NCBI GenBank assembly: GCA_964462595.1
Contig: CAYWXM010000046.1
Span: 45,820-109,819, forward strand
From: SURF-21 sp964462595
GTDB taxonomy: Bacteria; Actinomycetota; Geothermincolia; Geothermincolales; RBG-13-55-18
Length of the DNA: 64,000 nt
Direction of reading: 5' to 3'
In this document: positions 1 to 7,333 of the stretch, in pieces
How the letters are laid out: each line of letters starts with the position of its first letter
How positions within the stretch are numbered: position 1 is the stretch's first letter
Program-made: the position numbers and the translations under genes
Notes under the pieces: generated by a model
The model's input: the letters and a program-made list of their open reading frames with translations, nothing else
Database searches by the model: none
What the model was told of the DNA's origin: nothing

Positions 1-9
1 GTGAGACTT

Positions 10-95
10 GTATCCCGAGCCCGGGGGTAATACGTATGTGTGCCACCTTACCTTAGCTGCGCTCGGCACAGGCACAGGCACCGTCGCGCCGTCCT
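10..95. repeat. Intergenic repeat family, copy R1 (partial)
   Basis: It carries the repeat end CCCGAGCCCGGGGGTAA at about 14-30, then sequence close to the copy at 1472-1711, including the stretch GGCACAGGCACCGTCGCGCCG. It stops just before the dodecin-like gene's stop codon and may begin outside the window. No coding sequence is visible. Confidence 0.6.
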
Positions 96-98
96 TTT

Positions 99-296
99 CT
101 AAGGTGATGGTTCCACGGCAACTTTGATGACGACCTGGAACTCTTTTATCTTGCCCTCGCGCACCGATCCCCTCTCCTCGACTATCTGGAAGAAGTGCAC
201 TACCTCGCCCGAGGCGATCAGGCTTTCCACCGCTTCCCTCACGGCCTCCGAGTAGCCCAGGGGGGAACTTCCGACGACCTCGATGAATTTCAGCAA
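99..296 (-). CDS. Dodecin-like flavin-binding protein
   Basis: A 65-residue protein matching dodecin in length and pattern: a KFIEVVGSSP start strand, one helix, then ERGSVREGKIKEFQVVIKV. Dodecins form hollow dodecamers that store flavins such as riboflavin or FMN in the cytoplasm. The conserved Gln of EFQVVIKV, which contacts the isoalloxazine ring, is present. The Trp that normally stacks on the flavin (LDWFEV in classic dodecins) aligns to Phe (VHFFQI). The TTG start at 296 is chosen because AAGGAG sits five bases upstream and the family homology begins exactly there; a longer upstream reading has no family similarity. It lies downstream of smpB-ssrA on the same strand. Family assignment is firm; ligand preference is unknown. 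Confidence 0.82.
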   Translation of the reverse strand: MLKFIEVVGSSPLGYSEAVREAVESLIASGEVVHFFQIVEERGSVREGKIKEFQVVIKVAVEPSP

Positions 297-381
297 GCCG
301 GCTCCTTTCCGTCTATGGTTATCGGCCTTTCGTTCTCGGCCTGGTCCTTTTTGCTGGTTCTGATCGTAAGCAATGGGAACC

Positions 382-404
382 GGGGCCGGGTTAAACCCGG
401 CCCC
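382..404 (-). terminator. Strong hairpin downstream of tmRNA
   Basis: A perfect 10-bp stem, GGGGCCGGGT / ACCCGGCCCC, with a 3-base loop, lies 135 bases past the tmRNA 3' end and before the dodecin-like gene. There is no U-run on either strand, so termination is an inference; it could also be a processing structure. Confidence 0.4.
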
Positions 405-538
405 GTTAGCTTCGCGACGCGTTCTATCCCTTGCCGAGAATCGGCCGGGCCTTGTCGTTTCTCGCCTCCGGCTCGCAAAGCAGGACACGGCCTTTCCCTC
501 GCTGGGATCGGTGCCAGGATGAATCCTGACCCCTTGAA

Positions 539-883
539 TGGTGGAGGCGGGGGGAGTCGAACCCCCGTCCAGAAACCCGGCCAGGTGGGCTCTACGAGCG
601 TATTCGCCGCTTGATTTTCGCCACCGCCCCGCCCGGCGAAAGGCCTGGCGGAGACTATCCCGAAAAAATGTCCCTAAGCCTTAACGGGAATGGGGCCTCG
701 GTGATCCCGCTTGATGACGCCCCTTCTCCGGCCGCGGGCCTTCCAGAGAGGAACGGACTGCTTACGCAGCCAGTGCTAACTCACTGTCAGCTTTTATTTT
801 ATTTTCCCGATTGCTGACGAGGCTCGGGCCCCCGGCTCGCTCCCGCGCTGCCCGCCGATCCCTGTCGAAACCGTTTCGCCCCC
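539..883 (-). ncRNA. ssrA: tmRNA
   Basis: A 345-nt transfer-messenger RNA that rescues stalled ribosomes and tags the nascent chain for proteolysis. Its 5' end GGGGGCG pairs over 7 bp (one G-U) with the 3' strand CGCCTCC, followed by A and an encoded CCA. The T-arm GGGGGTTCGACTCCCCC and the 5' segment GAAACGGTTTCGACAGG are typical. The resume reading frame is GCT GAC AGT GAG TTA GCA CTG GCT GCG TAA, giving a tag ADSELALAA with the usual ALAA ending recognised by ClpXP. It follows smpB on the same strand, 42 bases after its stop, so the two partners of trans-translation are adjacent. Confidence 0.96.
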
Positions 884-925
884 AGGTTTTCAAGGTGCTT
901 CCATATTCTCCACATAACTATTCTA

Positions 926-1399
926 TCACTCTTCTCTCGCCCTGCCGCCGGATTTCATCATGCGCTCCATGTCGCGGCGGGCCTCTCTATCCATGATATC
1001 GCGGCGGCGGTCGGCCTTGGCCTTGCCCCGGGCAAGTCCCAGCTCGACCTTTATCTTCCCCCTGTCGCTGAGGAAAAGGCGCAGGGGGACCAGGGTGTAG
1101 CCCTTTTCGTTCACCTTGCCCTCCAGCCGCCGTATCTCCTCCTTGTGCATGAGGACCTTCCTCACGCGCAGGGGCTCATGGTTGAAGGCGCCGCCGTGGC
1201 TGTAGGGCGCGATGTGGACGTTCTCCAGGAAGAGCTCGCCGCCCTTCACCCTGGCGAAGCTGTCGCGCAGGTTGGCCCTTCCCTCGCGGATGGATTTCAC
1301 CTCAGACCCGAGCAGGGCCAGCCCGGCCTCGTATTTCTCCTCTATGTGGTAGTCATGCCTGGCCTTGCGGTTCTCGGCCAGGGTTTTAACCATCGCCAT
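926..1399 (-). CDS. smpB: SsrA-binding protein SmpB
   Basis: A 157-residue protein of full family length. SmpB binds the tRNA-like domain of tmRNA and delivers it to stalled ribosomes. Visible hallmarks are the N-terminal KTLAENRKARHDYHIEEKYEAG region, the OB-fold core LLGSEVKSIREGRANL and the basic C-terminal tail GKAKADRRRDIMDREARRDMERMM, which folds into the empty mRNA channel. The ATG at 1399 follows GGGAGG at a normal distance. The gene sits directly upstream of ssrA. Its promoter region borders the repeat element at 1472-1711. Confidence 0.97.
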   Translation of the reverse strand: MAMVKTLAENRKARHDYHIEEKYEAGLALLGSEVKSIREGRANLRDSFARVKGGELFLENVHIAPYSHGGAFNHEPLRVRKVLMHKEEIRRLEGKVNEKGYTLVPLRLFLSDRGKIKVELGLARGKAKADRRRDIMDREARRDMERMMKSGGRAREE

Positions 1400-1471
1400 G
1401 ACGTCCTCCCTTTAAACGGCATGGAATATCATACCGCAAGCCCCGAGTGCGGAGGAAATGAGAGGTTTTTG

Positions 1472-1711
1472 TTCCCGAGCCCGGGGGTAATACGTATACG
1501 TGCCAGGCCTGACACAAGTTCTGTGAAGCCCACTAAAAAATCAAACGCGACCCTGAACTTGTCCAGGCACAGGCACCGTCGCGCCGCCCTCCAGGCGTCG
1601 CTGTCGCTTTCGCGATGCAAACCACGGAGGTTTGTGCGCATACAGACGTGTTACGTAACGGAAGTGGCAGCGAAGACGCAGCGCTTCAGATCGACCCCCG
1701 GTTCTCGGGAA
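1472..1711. repeat. MITE-like intergenic repeat, copy R2 (most complete)
   Basis: A non-coding element of about 240 bp. Its left end TTCCCGAGCCCGGGGGTAA (1472-1490) and its right end, which reads TTCCCGAGAACCGGGGGTCG on the other strand (1692-1711), form imperfect inverted terminal repeats. The core at 1561-1620 recurs in reverse orientation at 11934-12000 and about 20918-20970. It encodes no transposase, so if mobile it would need help in trans. With the flanks it accounts for most of the 536-bp gap between smpB and the MBL gene at 1936. Confidence 0.65.
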
Positions 1712-1827
1712 CCTTCGAGGGCGAGGTGAAGGTTGTCGAGGAGAGCGATTACGCCGACATCCAGCGCCTGCTGCAGAGCGGCAAGGTGCTCATGGACAAG
1801 ATGGGTGATGAAGGCGGCGGCGCCTGA
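1712..1827 (+). pseudogene. C-terminal gene remnant beside repeat R2
   Basis: Directly after the right end of repeat R2 one frame reads EGEVKVVEESDYADIQRLL, then a Lys- and Asp-rich tail ending GDEGGGA and a TGA. A strong intrinsic terminator follows at 1844. The composition looks coding and the terminator implies it ended a transcription unit. On the other side of the repeat, at 1459, an ATG with GGAGGA in front opens a reading frame that runs straight into the left end. This suggests a small gene split by the repeat. The family is not recognised. Confidence 0.35.
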
Positions 1828-1843
1828 AGCTGCAGGCGCGTGG

Positions 1844-1871
1844 GGGGCGCGGCCGTCCGCGCCCCTCTTTT
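1844..1871 (+). terminator. Intrinsic terminator
   Basis: A perfect 9-bp stem GGGGCGCGG / CCGCGCCCC with a 4-base loop is followed by TCTTTT. It ends the remnant at 1712-1827. It also shows that the MBL gene downstream cannot start before 1872. Confidence 0.85.
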
Positions 1872-1935
1872 ATGTGCCGGGAGTGTTATGCTATACGCCA
1901 GAGCGAAATCGGTTTCAACACAAGGGGAGACCCGC

Positions 1936-2646
1936 ATGCTGGCCAGGATTTCCGAGGACCTCTACCGCATCAGGGGCTCCTTCGGCAGCAATATTTACCT
2001 TATAACCGAGGGCGGGCTGACGCTCGTGGACGGGGGTTTCCCCATGGACCTCCCGGTTATCCACCTGGGCTTGAGAGAGCTGGGCGCCGCGCCGGGCGAT
2101 ATCGATCTGGTCATCGCCACCCACTACCACGGCGACCACACGGGCACGGTGGCCGGCTTGCGCAGGCGGTACGGGGTGCGCGCGGCCATACACAGGGAAG
2201 ACGGAGCCTTTGCCAGTGGAGAGCGTCCCCAGGAGACCACGGAGGTGGCCTTCGCCAAGCTTCTGTTCTATACGGCATTGTGGCCTCTCTTCCGTTACCG
2301 CCACTTTCAGCCCGACCGCCTTCTCGAGGAAGGGGAGGTGATAGACCTCCTGGGTGGCCTGGAAGTGATGCACACCCCGGGCCATTCCCCGGGCAGCATA
2401 TGCCTCTATGGCGGCAGGCGGGGTATACTTTTTAGCGGCGACCTGCTGCGCAACGAAAGGGGCGTGCTCGCAGGCCCTCCACCGCATTTCACTCCGGACG
2501 AACACGCGGCCCGCAGGTCCCTGGAGAGGTTGTCGGACCTGGACTTCGATATATTGCTGCCGGGACACGGCGCGGTGATCCTGGAGGGAGCGGGGGACCG
2601 TTACCGGGCTTACCTGGGGGAAGGCAGGATCTGGCCCCTGCAATAG
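1936..2646 (+). CDS. Metallo-beta-lactamase-fold hydrolase
   Basis: A 236-residue MBL-fold enzyme. The first metal motif THYHGDHTG, the second-metal His in HTPGHSPGS, the FSGD aspartate and the last His in LPGHG are all present, so a dinuclear zinc site is expected. The N-terminus (SNIYLITEGGLTLVDGG) is that of the glyoxalase-II-like branch. The ATG at 1936 has AAGGGGAG seven bases upstream; a longer upstream reading crosses the terminator at 1844-1871 and is rejected. It stands alone, so the substrate (thioester, lactone or other) cannot be told from sequence. Confidence 0.85.
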   Translation: MLARISEDLYRIRGSFGSNIYLITEGGLTLVDGGFPMDLPVIHLGLRELGAAPGDIDLVIATHYHGDHTGTVAGLRRRYGVRAAIHREDGAFASGERPQETTEVAFAKLLFYTALWPLFRYRHFQPDRLLEEGEVIDLLGGLEVMHTPGHSPGSICLYGGRRGILFSGDLLRNERGVLAGPPPHFTPDEHAARRSLERLSDLDFDILLPGHGAVILEGAGDRYRAYLGEGRIWPLQ

Positions 2647-2752
2647 CCTGGGGTCACCCCTCCATTTTCCACACCTGGGGCCAGGCCTACACGCTTCGGC
2701 AGATAGTCCGGCGCGTTGGGTGGGGGTGCGCAGGGGGAGGCTCCATGCTGTC

Positions 2753-4360
2753 TCAGCCGCGCCGCGCAGCGGACTCCTTCTCGGCGCGCAGGCGGGCCCG
2801 CAACCTCTCTAGCCGGCTGGAACGTTTCCCCTCGAAAGAGCCTTCGCCGAGGCGGTCGTCGATGAAGCCCGCGGTGCGCATGGCCAGGGCCATGATGGTC
2901 AGCTGGGGATTGACCCCGAGCGAGGTCGGCAGCACGCTGGCGTCGCATATAAATAGGTTTTCCACTTCCCAGGCCTCGCCGGTGCTCTTGACCACGGAGT
3001 TGTAGGGGTCGGACCCCATGGCGCAGGTGCCCATGGGGTGATAGGCGCTGAGGCCGAGGACACTGGCTTTCTTGAGGCTTGTGCGGGCCAGACGGCTTAA
3101 GTCGCGCGAGCCGAACAGCTCTTTGAAGCCCTCGATGGGGGTGTAGACGCGCCTGGCCCCAGCCGCGAACCAGATCTCCGCCATGAGCAACACCGAGCGC
3201 TTCATTCTCTCCAGGTCACCTCGCCCGAGATTGTAAAACGTGAGCGGCTGGCGCGCGGACGGTCCCGCGACCACCTTGCCCGTCGAGTCGTGCTCGCTGA
3301 TCATGGAGCCGAAGCTGCCGATGTAGGGGTATTTCCACATGGTCTCGGCATGCCGCCTCCCTCCCCAGGGGAGTGTTATGGCCATCACCGCAGGTGGGAG
3401 GGTGACCCCCTCCAGCATTATCCCTTCGGGGGCGAACTCGTCCACGTATGCGCTCTGGGGGATACCCTTGGGGTTACCGAGCGGCTCGTCCATGAGGGCC
3501 AGAGCCGCGCCGCAGGGATGGATGGACAGGTTCTCGCCCACCCGGCCCGACTCGAGGCAGAGGCGGTTGTGCATAAGCAGGGAGGGGGTCTGCATGGCGC
3601 CGCCAGCCAGCACGACCACCGAGGCCTTGACCTCGATGTGGCTGGTTTTTTTCCCGCTTAAGGGGTCGAGGAAGCGGCCGCGCACGCCCGTGGCCTTGCC
3701 GCCATGCACCAGGATACGCTCGACGCGGCACCTGGTATAGATATCCGCGCCCGCCCTTACCGCGTCGGGTATATAGGAGACGTTGACGCTCTGCTTGGCG
3801 CCGGATGGGCAGCCGTACGCGCATACGCCGTAACCCTCGCAATCCTTGGCGTTGCGGGGCAGGAAACCGCCGCAATACCCGAGCTTCTCGGCCGAGTGCA
3901 GGAAAAGTATGTTGTTTACGCCGGCTACCTCGGGGTCGGCGCGCTTTACGAAGAGGTACTCCTCTATCGCCCCGTAGAGGAGGTTGAGCTCGTCCTCGGT
4001 GAGGTCCTTGAGCCCGCATTCGAGGTGCCAGCGCTTGAGCACGTGGCGGGGCAGGCGCAGGCAGGTCCCGGAATTTATGGTGGTGGTGCCGCCCACCGTC
4101 TTGCCCTGGGGGACGATGATAGTGGGAAGGCCCAGGGTAACGGACTGGCTCGCGTCTCGGTAAAGGCGGGTGAAAGCCTGTCCGGGCCGGAAATCGAAGT
4201 CCTCACGCTGGAAGTACCCGCCCTCTTCCAGGACGGCGACGCTGTACCCCGCTTCCGCGAGCTCCTTGGCGATGGGGCCGCCCCCCGCCCCCGAGCCGAT
4301 AATGGCCACGTCCGCCTCGCGCCTGACGTTTCCCGTCAACTCCTCGGGTTTGACGATCAT
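2753..4360 (-). CDS. GMC-family FAD-dependent alcohol oxidoreductase
   Basis: A 535-residue flavoenzyme. The FAD-binding Rossmann motif GSGAGGG is at residues 22-28 and is followed by VAVLEEGG. The C-terminal GMC signature HPMGTCAMG places the catalytic His at 441, and VNPQLT places its partner Asn at 484. A Cys-rich segment (DCEGYGVCAYGCPSGAK) is typical of the cholesterol-oxidase and long-chain-alcohol-oxidase branch. The enzyme probably oxidises a hydrophobic alcohol. It overlaps the upstream small gene by 4 bp (ATGA), so the two are translationally coupled and may form a two-subunit dehydrogenase. The substrate is unknown. Confidence 0.88.
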   Translation of the reverse strand: MIVKPEELTGNVRREADVAIIGSGAGGGPIAKELAEAGYSVAVLEEGGYFQREDFDFRPGQAFTRLYRDASQSVTLGLPTIIVPQGKTVGGTTTINSGTCLRLPRHVLKRWHLECGLKDLTEDELNLLYGAIEEYLFVKRADPEVAGVNNILFLHSAEKLGYCGGFLPRNAKDCEGYGVCAYGCPSGAKQSVNVSYIPDAVRAGADIYTRCRVERILVHGGKATGVRGRFLDPLSGKKTSHIEVKASVVVLAGGAMQTPSLLMHNRLCLESGRVGENLSIHPCGAALALMDEPLGNPKGIPQSAYVDEFAPEGIMLEGVTLPPAVMAITLPWGGRRHAETMWKYPYIGSFGSMISEHDSTGKVVAGPSARQPLTFYNLGRGDLERMKRSVLLMAEIWFAAGARRVYTPIEGFKELFGSRDLSRLARTSLKKASVLGLSAYHPMGTCAMGSDPYNSVVKSTGEAWEVENLFICDASVLPTSLGVNPQLTIMALAMRTAGFIDDRLGEGSFEGKRSSRLERLRARLRAEKESAARRG

Positions 4361-4764
4361 CTCTGTACCCCTCTCAGCGAAGCTTCCTCTCGCATGGCCG
4401 CGATGTCGAAACCCAGCGGTGCCTGCAAATCGTCGCGGTTGTAATGGGACATGTATATGGGGGTGCCGAGCACGGTCGGTATCGCGCTGAGAACGGAGAT
4501 GCGGTGTGAATACAGGGACTGTATAAAATCGTCCGCCTCGTCGGGGGGCAGGGCATATACGGATTTCCCCCGCGTCACCAGGCAGAGGGCCTGCAGGGCC
4601 AGCATCATGCCGTAGAACAGGAAGCGGAAGGCGGGGGTACCCGCGCGCAGGAATTCACGGCTGAACTCGACCATGCCGTCGGGGTCGGAGGCCGGTAGCC
4701 CCTCGACCGGCTCTATGAAAACGGGCGCGAGGCGCCTGAGCCTGCGCGCGAAATAATCTCTCAT
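4357..4764 (-). CDS. Small partner protein of the GMC oxidoreductase
   Basis: A 135-residue protein encoded just upstream of, and overlapping, the GMC oxidoreductase. It has one hydrophobic stretch (FRFLFYGMMLALQALCLV) and a conserved-looking end, LSAIPTVLGTPIYMSHYNRDD. Small proteins in this position accompany many GMC dehydrogenases, much as gluconate dehydrogenase subunit 3 accompanies its flavoprotein; whether this one is truly of that family is not certain. It has no Tat or Sec signal that I can see. Its likely role is to stabilise or membrane-anchor the flavoprotein. An inverted repeat about 55 bp upstream (4820-4863) could control the pair. Confidence 0.6.
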   Translation of the reverse strand: MRDYFARRLRRLAPVFIEPVEGLPASDPDGMVEFSREFLRAGTPAFRFLFYGMMLALQALCLVTRGKSVYALPPDEADDFIQSLYSHRISVLSAIPTVLGTPIYMSHYNRDDLQAPLGFDIAAMREEASLRGVQR

Positions 4765-4819
4765 CTCCTCACCCCTTGCAGTATGCCGTTCAGCTTCGTA
4801 TCGTATTACGGTTAAATGG

Positions 4820-4863
4820 CTTATACACCTCTAATCGAACATATTAAGCGTATAGTGTATAAG
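4820..4863. promoter_or_regulatory. Inverted repeat, candidate operator
   Basis: Perfect 9-bp arms CTTATACAC (4820-4828) and GTGTATAAG (4855-4863) are separated by 26 bp in an AT-rich patch between the divergent oxidoreductase pair (minus strand) and murI (plus strand). The arms contain -10-like hexamers on both strands. A dimeric repressor site for the oxidoreductase operon is a reasonable reading, but no regulator gene lies beside it. Confidence 0.45.
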
Positions 4864-5005
4864 GGTCAACGCGCCCCTCCTCGCGTGACTGGCGCGGGAT
4901 GGACAGCGGAACACGTGTGCTAGAATCTAATGGCGCTTCGGACGCGAGGTGCCGGTAAAGGATATGGTTCCCGCCGGGCAAACAGGATCAAGGGAGGTCG
5001 AGGCC

Positions 5006-5824
5006 TTGAACGAGGCTCCCATAGGGATGTTCGACTCCGGGGTCGGGGGGCTCACGGTCATGAAGGCCGTGATGCGCAGGCTTCCCGGCGAGTCCATCTG
5101 CTATTTCGGGGATAACGCCCGCGGCCCTTACGGCCCCCGGGACGCGAAAGAGATACGCGATTTCGCCATCGAGATAGCCTGTTATCTGGAGAACCAGGGG
5201 GTCAAGCTCATCGTTATCGCCTGCAATTCCGCTACCTCCGCCGGCCTGCTGGAAGTGCAACGCAGATGCCGGATACCCGTTCTGGGCGTGGTGGAGCCCG
5301 GCGCACGCGGTGCGGTACAGGCCACGGTCAACCGCCGCATCGGGGTCATAGGCACCCGGGCCACCATAGCCAGCCGCGCCTATCTCAAGGCCATTCACGC
5401 CCTGGACGCGGGGGCGGAGGTACACTCCCGTGCCTGCCCCTCGCTGGTGGATTTCGTGGAGAGGGGAGAGGTATCGGGAAGGCAGGTTGAAGAAGAGGTA
5501 AGCCGCTACCTGGCCCCTCTGGTCAGGCGTGGGGTGGATACCCTGGTCCTGGGGTGCACCCACTATCCCCTGATCAGCGAGGTTATAGGCGAAGTGGCGG
5601 GAGAGGGCGTGAGCCTGATCAGCTCCGACCAGGAGGTGGCGAGGGAAGTGGAGGAGAACCTCGCCCGCAGGGGGTATTTGCGCGGCGCCGCCTCCCCGCC
5701 GAGCTATCGTTTTATCTGTTCCGGCGACGTCGAACGGGCCGTCGAGCTGGGTCGCGTCTTTCTGGGGCCCGAAGTGGATAACGTGGAAAAGGTCGAACTG
5801 CCGCTGATGGGGAGGACATCTTGA
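5006..5824 (+). CDS. murI: Glutamate racemase
   Basis: A 272-residue enzyme that supplies D-glutamate for peptidoglycan. The two catalytic cysteines are Cys73 (ACNSATSAG; the family usually has ACNTAS) and Cys184 (LGCTHYPL), with Asp10 in the N-terminal FDSGVGGLT motif and His186. The TTG at 5006 is taken as the start: GGGAGG lies eight bases upstream and homology begins at once. An ATG further upstream would add 19 residues with no family similarity. It heads the cluster murI - phosphodiesterase - rph - rdgB, whose junctions all overlap by a few bases. Confidence 0.94.
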   Translation: MNEAPIGMFDSGVGGLTVMKAVMRRLPGESICYFGDNARGPYGPRDAKEIRDFAIEIACYLENQGVKLIVIACNSATSAGLLEVQRRCRIPVLGVVEPGARGAVQATVNRRIGVIGTRATIASRAYLKAIHALDAGAEVHSRACPSLVDFVERGEVSGRQVEEEVSRYLAPLVRRGVDTLVLGCTHYPLISEVIGEVAGEGVSLISSDQEVAREVEENLARRGYLRGAASPPSYRFICSGDVERAVELGRVFLGPEVDNVEKVELPLMGRTS

Positions 5825-6588
5825 GGCTCAAAGTGCTCGGTGCATCCGGCACCTACCCGCGCCCCGGCGCCGCCACCAACGGATTCCTGATAATCGAAAA
5901 GGATTTCAAACTGGTGCTGGACCTGGGTAACGGGTGCCTGTCCAACCTCCTTTTAGAGATCGATTACGTGGACCTGGACGCGGTGGTCATCACCCATATG
6001 CACATAGACCATTTCGGGGACCTCTACCCGCTCTTCTACGCCTTGCGTTTCGACCCCGACGAGCCCTGGGGCCTGCGGACGTTCATGCCCGAAGGTGGCC
6101 TCGAGCTCATGGGCTGTATACTTGGCGAGGACTCCCGGGAATACCTTCCGCGCGTTTTCGAGAGCGAGCCCATAGAGGCGGGACGGGAATACGCGGTGGG
6201 AAAGATGGCCATGTCCTTCTTCCCCACCCGCCACCCCGTGGAGGGCTACAGCGTACGCCTGCAGGGAGAGGGCTGGACCATGGCCTATTCGTCGGATTCC
6301 TCGCCCTGCCCCGGCCTGGAGGCGGCGGCGGCGGGTGTGGACCTGTTCATATGCGAGGCTACGCTGCCGGCGTCCTACACGGAGGAGGCGTCTCACGGCC
6401 ACCTTACCTCGCTGCAGGCGGGGGAAACGGCGTCGCGAGCCGGCGCCGGGAGCCTTCTCCTCACCCACATATGGCCCACGTTTGAAAGGAAGGATATCCT
6501 GGAAGAGGTAAAGCAGGTTTACGCGGGAGAGGTTTCCCTCGCCCTCGAGGGCATGGAGGTTCACCTGGGAGGTGGCATGGATGTCTAG
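5821..6588 (+). CDS. MBL-fold phosphodiesterase, Rv1339-like
   Basis: A 255-residue MBL-fold protein with the motif THMHIDHFGDL (HxHxDH), later His residues in RHPVEGY and HGHLTS and a C-terminal LTHIWP. The family equivalent in Mycobacterium tuberculosis, Rv1339, occupies the same place between murI and rph and is described as an atypical class II cyclic-nucleotide phosphodiesterase. A role in cAMP turnover is therefore inferred from context and family; a tRNase-Z-like activity cannot be excluded. The TTG start overlaps the murI stop (TTGA) and has GGGGAGG just upstream. Confidence 0.82.
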   Translation: MRLKVLGASGTYPRPGAATNGFLIIEKDFKLVLDLGNGCLSNLLLEIDYVDLDAVVITHMHIDHFGDLYPLFYALRFDPDEPWGLRTFMPEGGLELMGCILGEDSREYLPRVFESEPIEAGREYAVGKMAMSFFPTRHPVEGYSVRLQGEGWTMAYSSDSSPCPGLEAAAAGVDLFICEATLPASYTEEASHGHLTSLQAGETASRAGAGSLLLTHIWPTFERKDILEEVKQVYAGEVSLALEGMEVHLGGGMDV

Positions 6589-7333
6589 GCGTGACGGCAG
6601 AAAGCCCGATGAGCTGCGCCGCATGAAGATAATACGCAACTATATCTCGCACGCCGAGGGTTCGGCGTGCGTGGAGATGGGGAAGACCAGGGTGATCTGC
6701 ACGGCCACCCTGGAGTTCAAGGTGCCGCAGTTCCTGCGGGGGTCCGGTCGGGGTTGGGTGACCGCGGAATACGGCATGCTGCCGCGTTCAACCCAGGAAA
6801 GGATGAACCGCGAATCCGTCTCCGGCAGGCAGGGGGGGAGGACGCTGGAGATACAGAGGCTCATCGGCAGGTCGCTGCGGGCGGTGACGGACCTGCAGGC
6901 CCTGAAAGAATACACCATCTGGCTGGACTGCGACGTCATTGAGGCCGACGGGGGCACGCGCACCGCGGCCATCAACGGCGCTTATGTCGCTTTGTATGAT
7001 GCCTTCCGCCGCATGGTGGGGGACAAGAGGCTTCCGGAAGTGCCGCTCACCGACTCGGTGGCCGCCATGAGCGTGGGCATAGTCGAAGGCGTCCCGCTCC
7101 TGGACCTTGATTTCGAGGAGGACTCGGGGGCCGAGGTGGATATGAACGTGGTCATGACCGGGGGCGGCGCCATGGTCGAGCTGCAGGGAACGGCGGAGAA
7201 GAGGGCTTTCAGCCGGGTGGAACTGGATGCCGTTCTCGACCTCGCCTGTAAAGGCATCGAGCAGGTGACCTGGCTGCAGAACAAGGCCCTCTTCGCCGAG
7301 GACGGCATCGCGGTCCTGGGGGAGGGAACTTGA
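6581..7333 (+). CDS. rph: Ribonuclease PH
   Basis: A 250-residue phosphorolytic 3' exoribonuclease that trims tRNA 3' ends. It opens with RRDGRKPDELR and contains VTAEYGMLPRST, the RQGGRTLEIQRLIGRSLR phosphate-binding segment and a late GVPLLDLDFEEDS. The start at ATG 6581 (MSRRDGRKP) is preferred because GGGAGG is eight bases upstream; it overlaps the previous gene by 8 bp. It is translationally coupled to both neighbours. Confidence 0.96.
   Translation: MSRRDGRKPDELRRMKIIRNYISHAEGSACVEMGKTRVICTATLEFKVPQFLRGSGRGWVTAEYGMLPRSTQERMNRESVSGRQGGRTLEIQRLIGRSLRAVTDLQALKEYTIWLDCDVIEADGGTRTAAINGAYVALYDAFRRMVGDKRLPEVPLTDSVAAMSVGIVEGVPLLDLDFEEDSGAEVDMNVVMTGGGAMVELQGTAEKRAFSRVELDAVLDLACKGIEQVTWLQNKALFAEDGIAVLGEGT

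Noticed and set aside
1840..1935. N-terminal extension of the MBL hydrolase
   Set aside because: It would begin within the intrinsic terminator at 1844-1871, and the ATG at 1936 has a good ribosome site.
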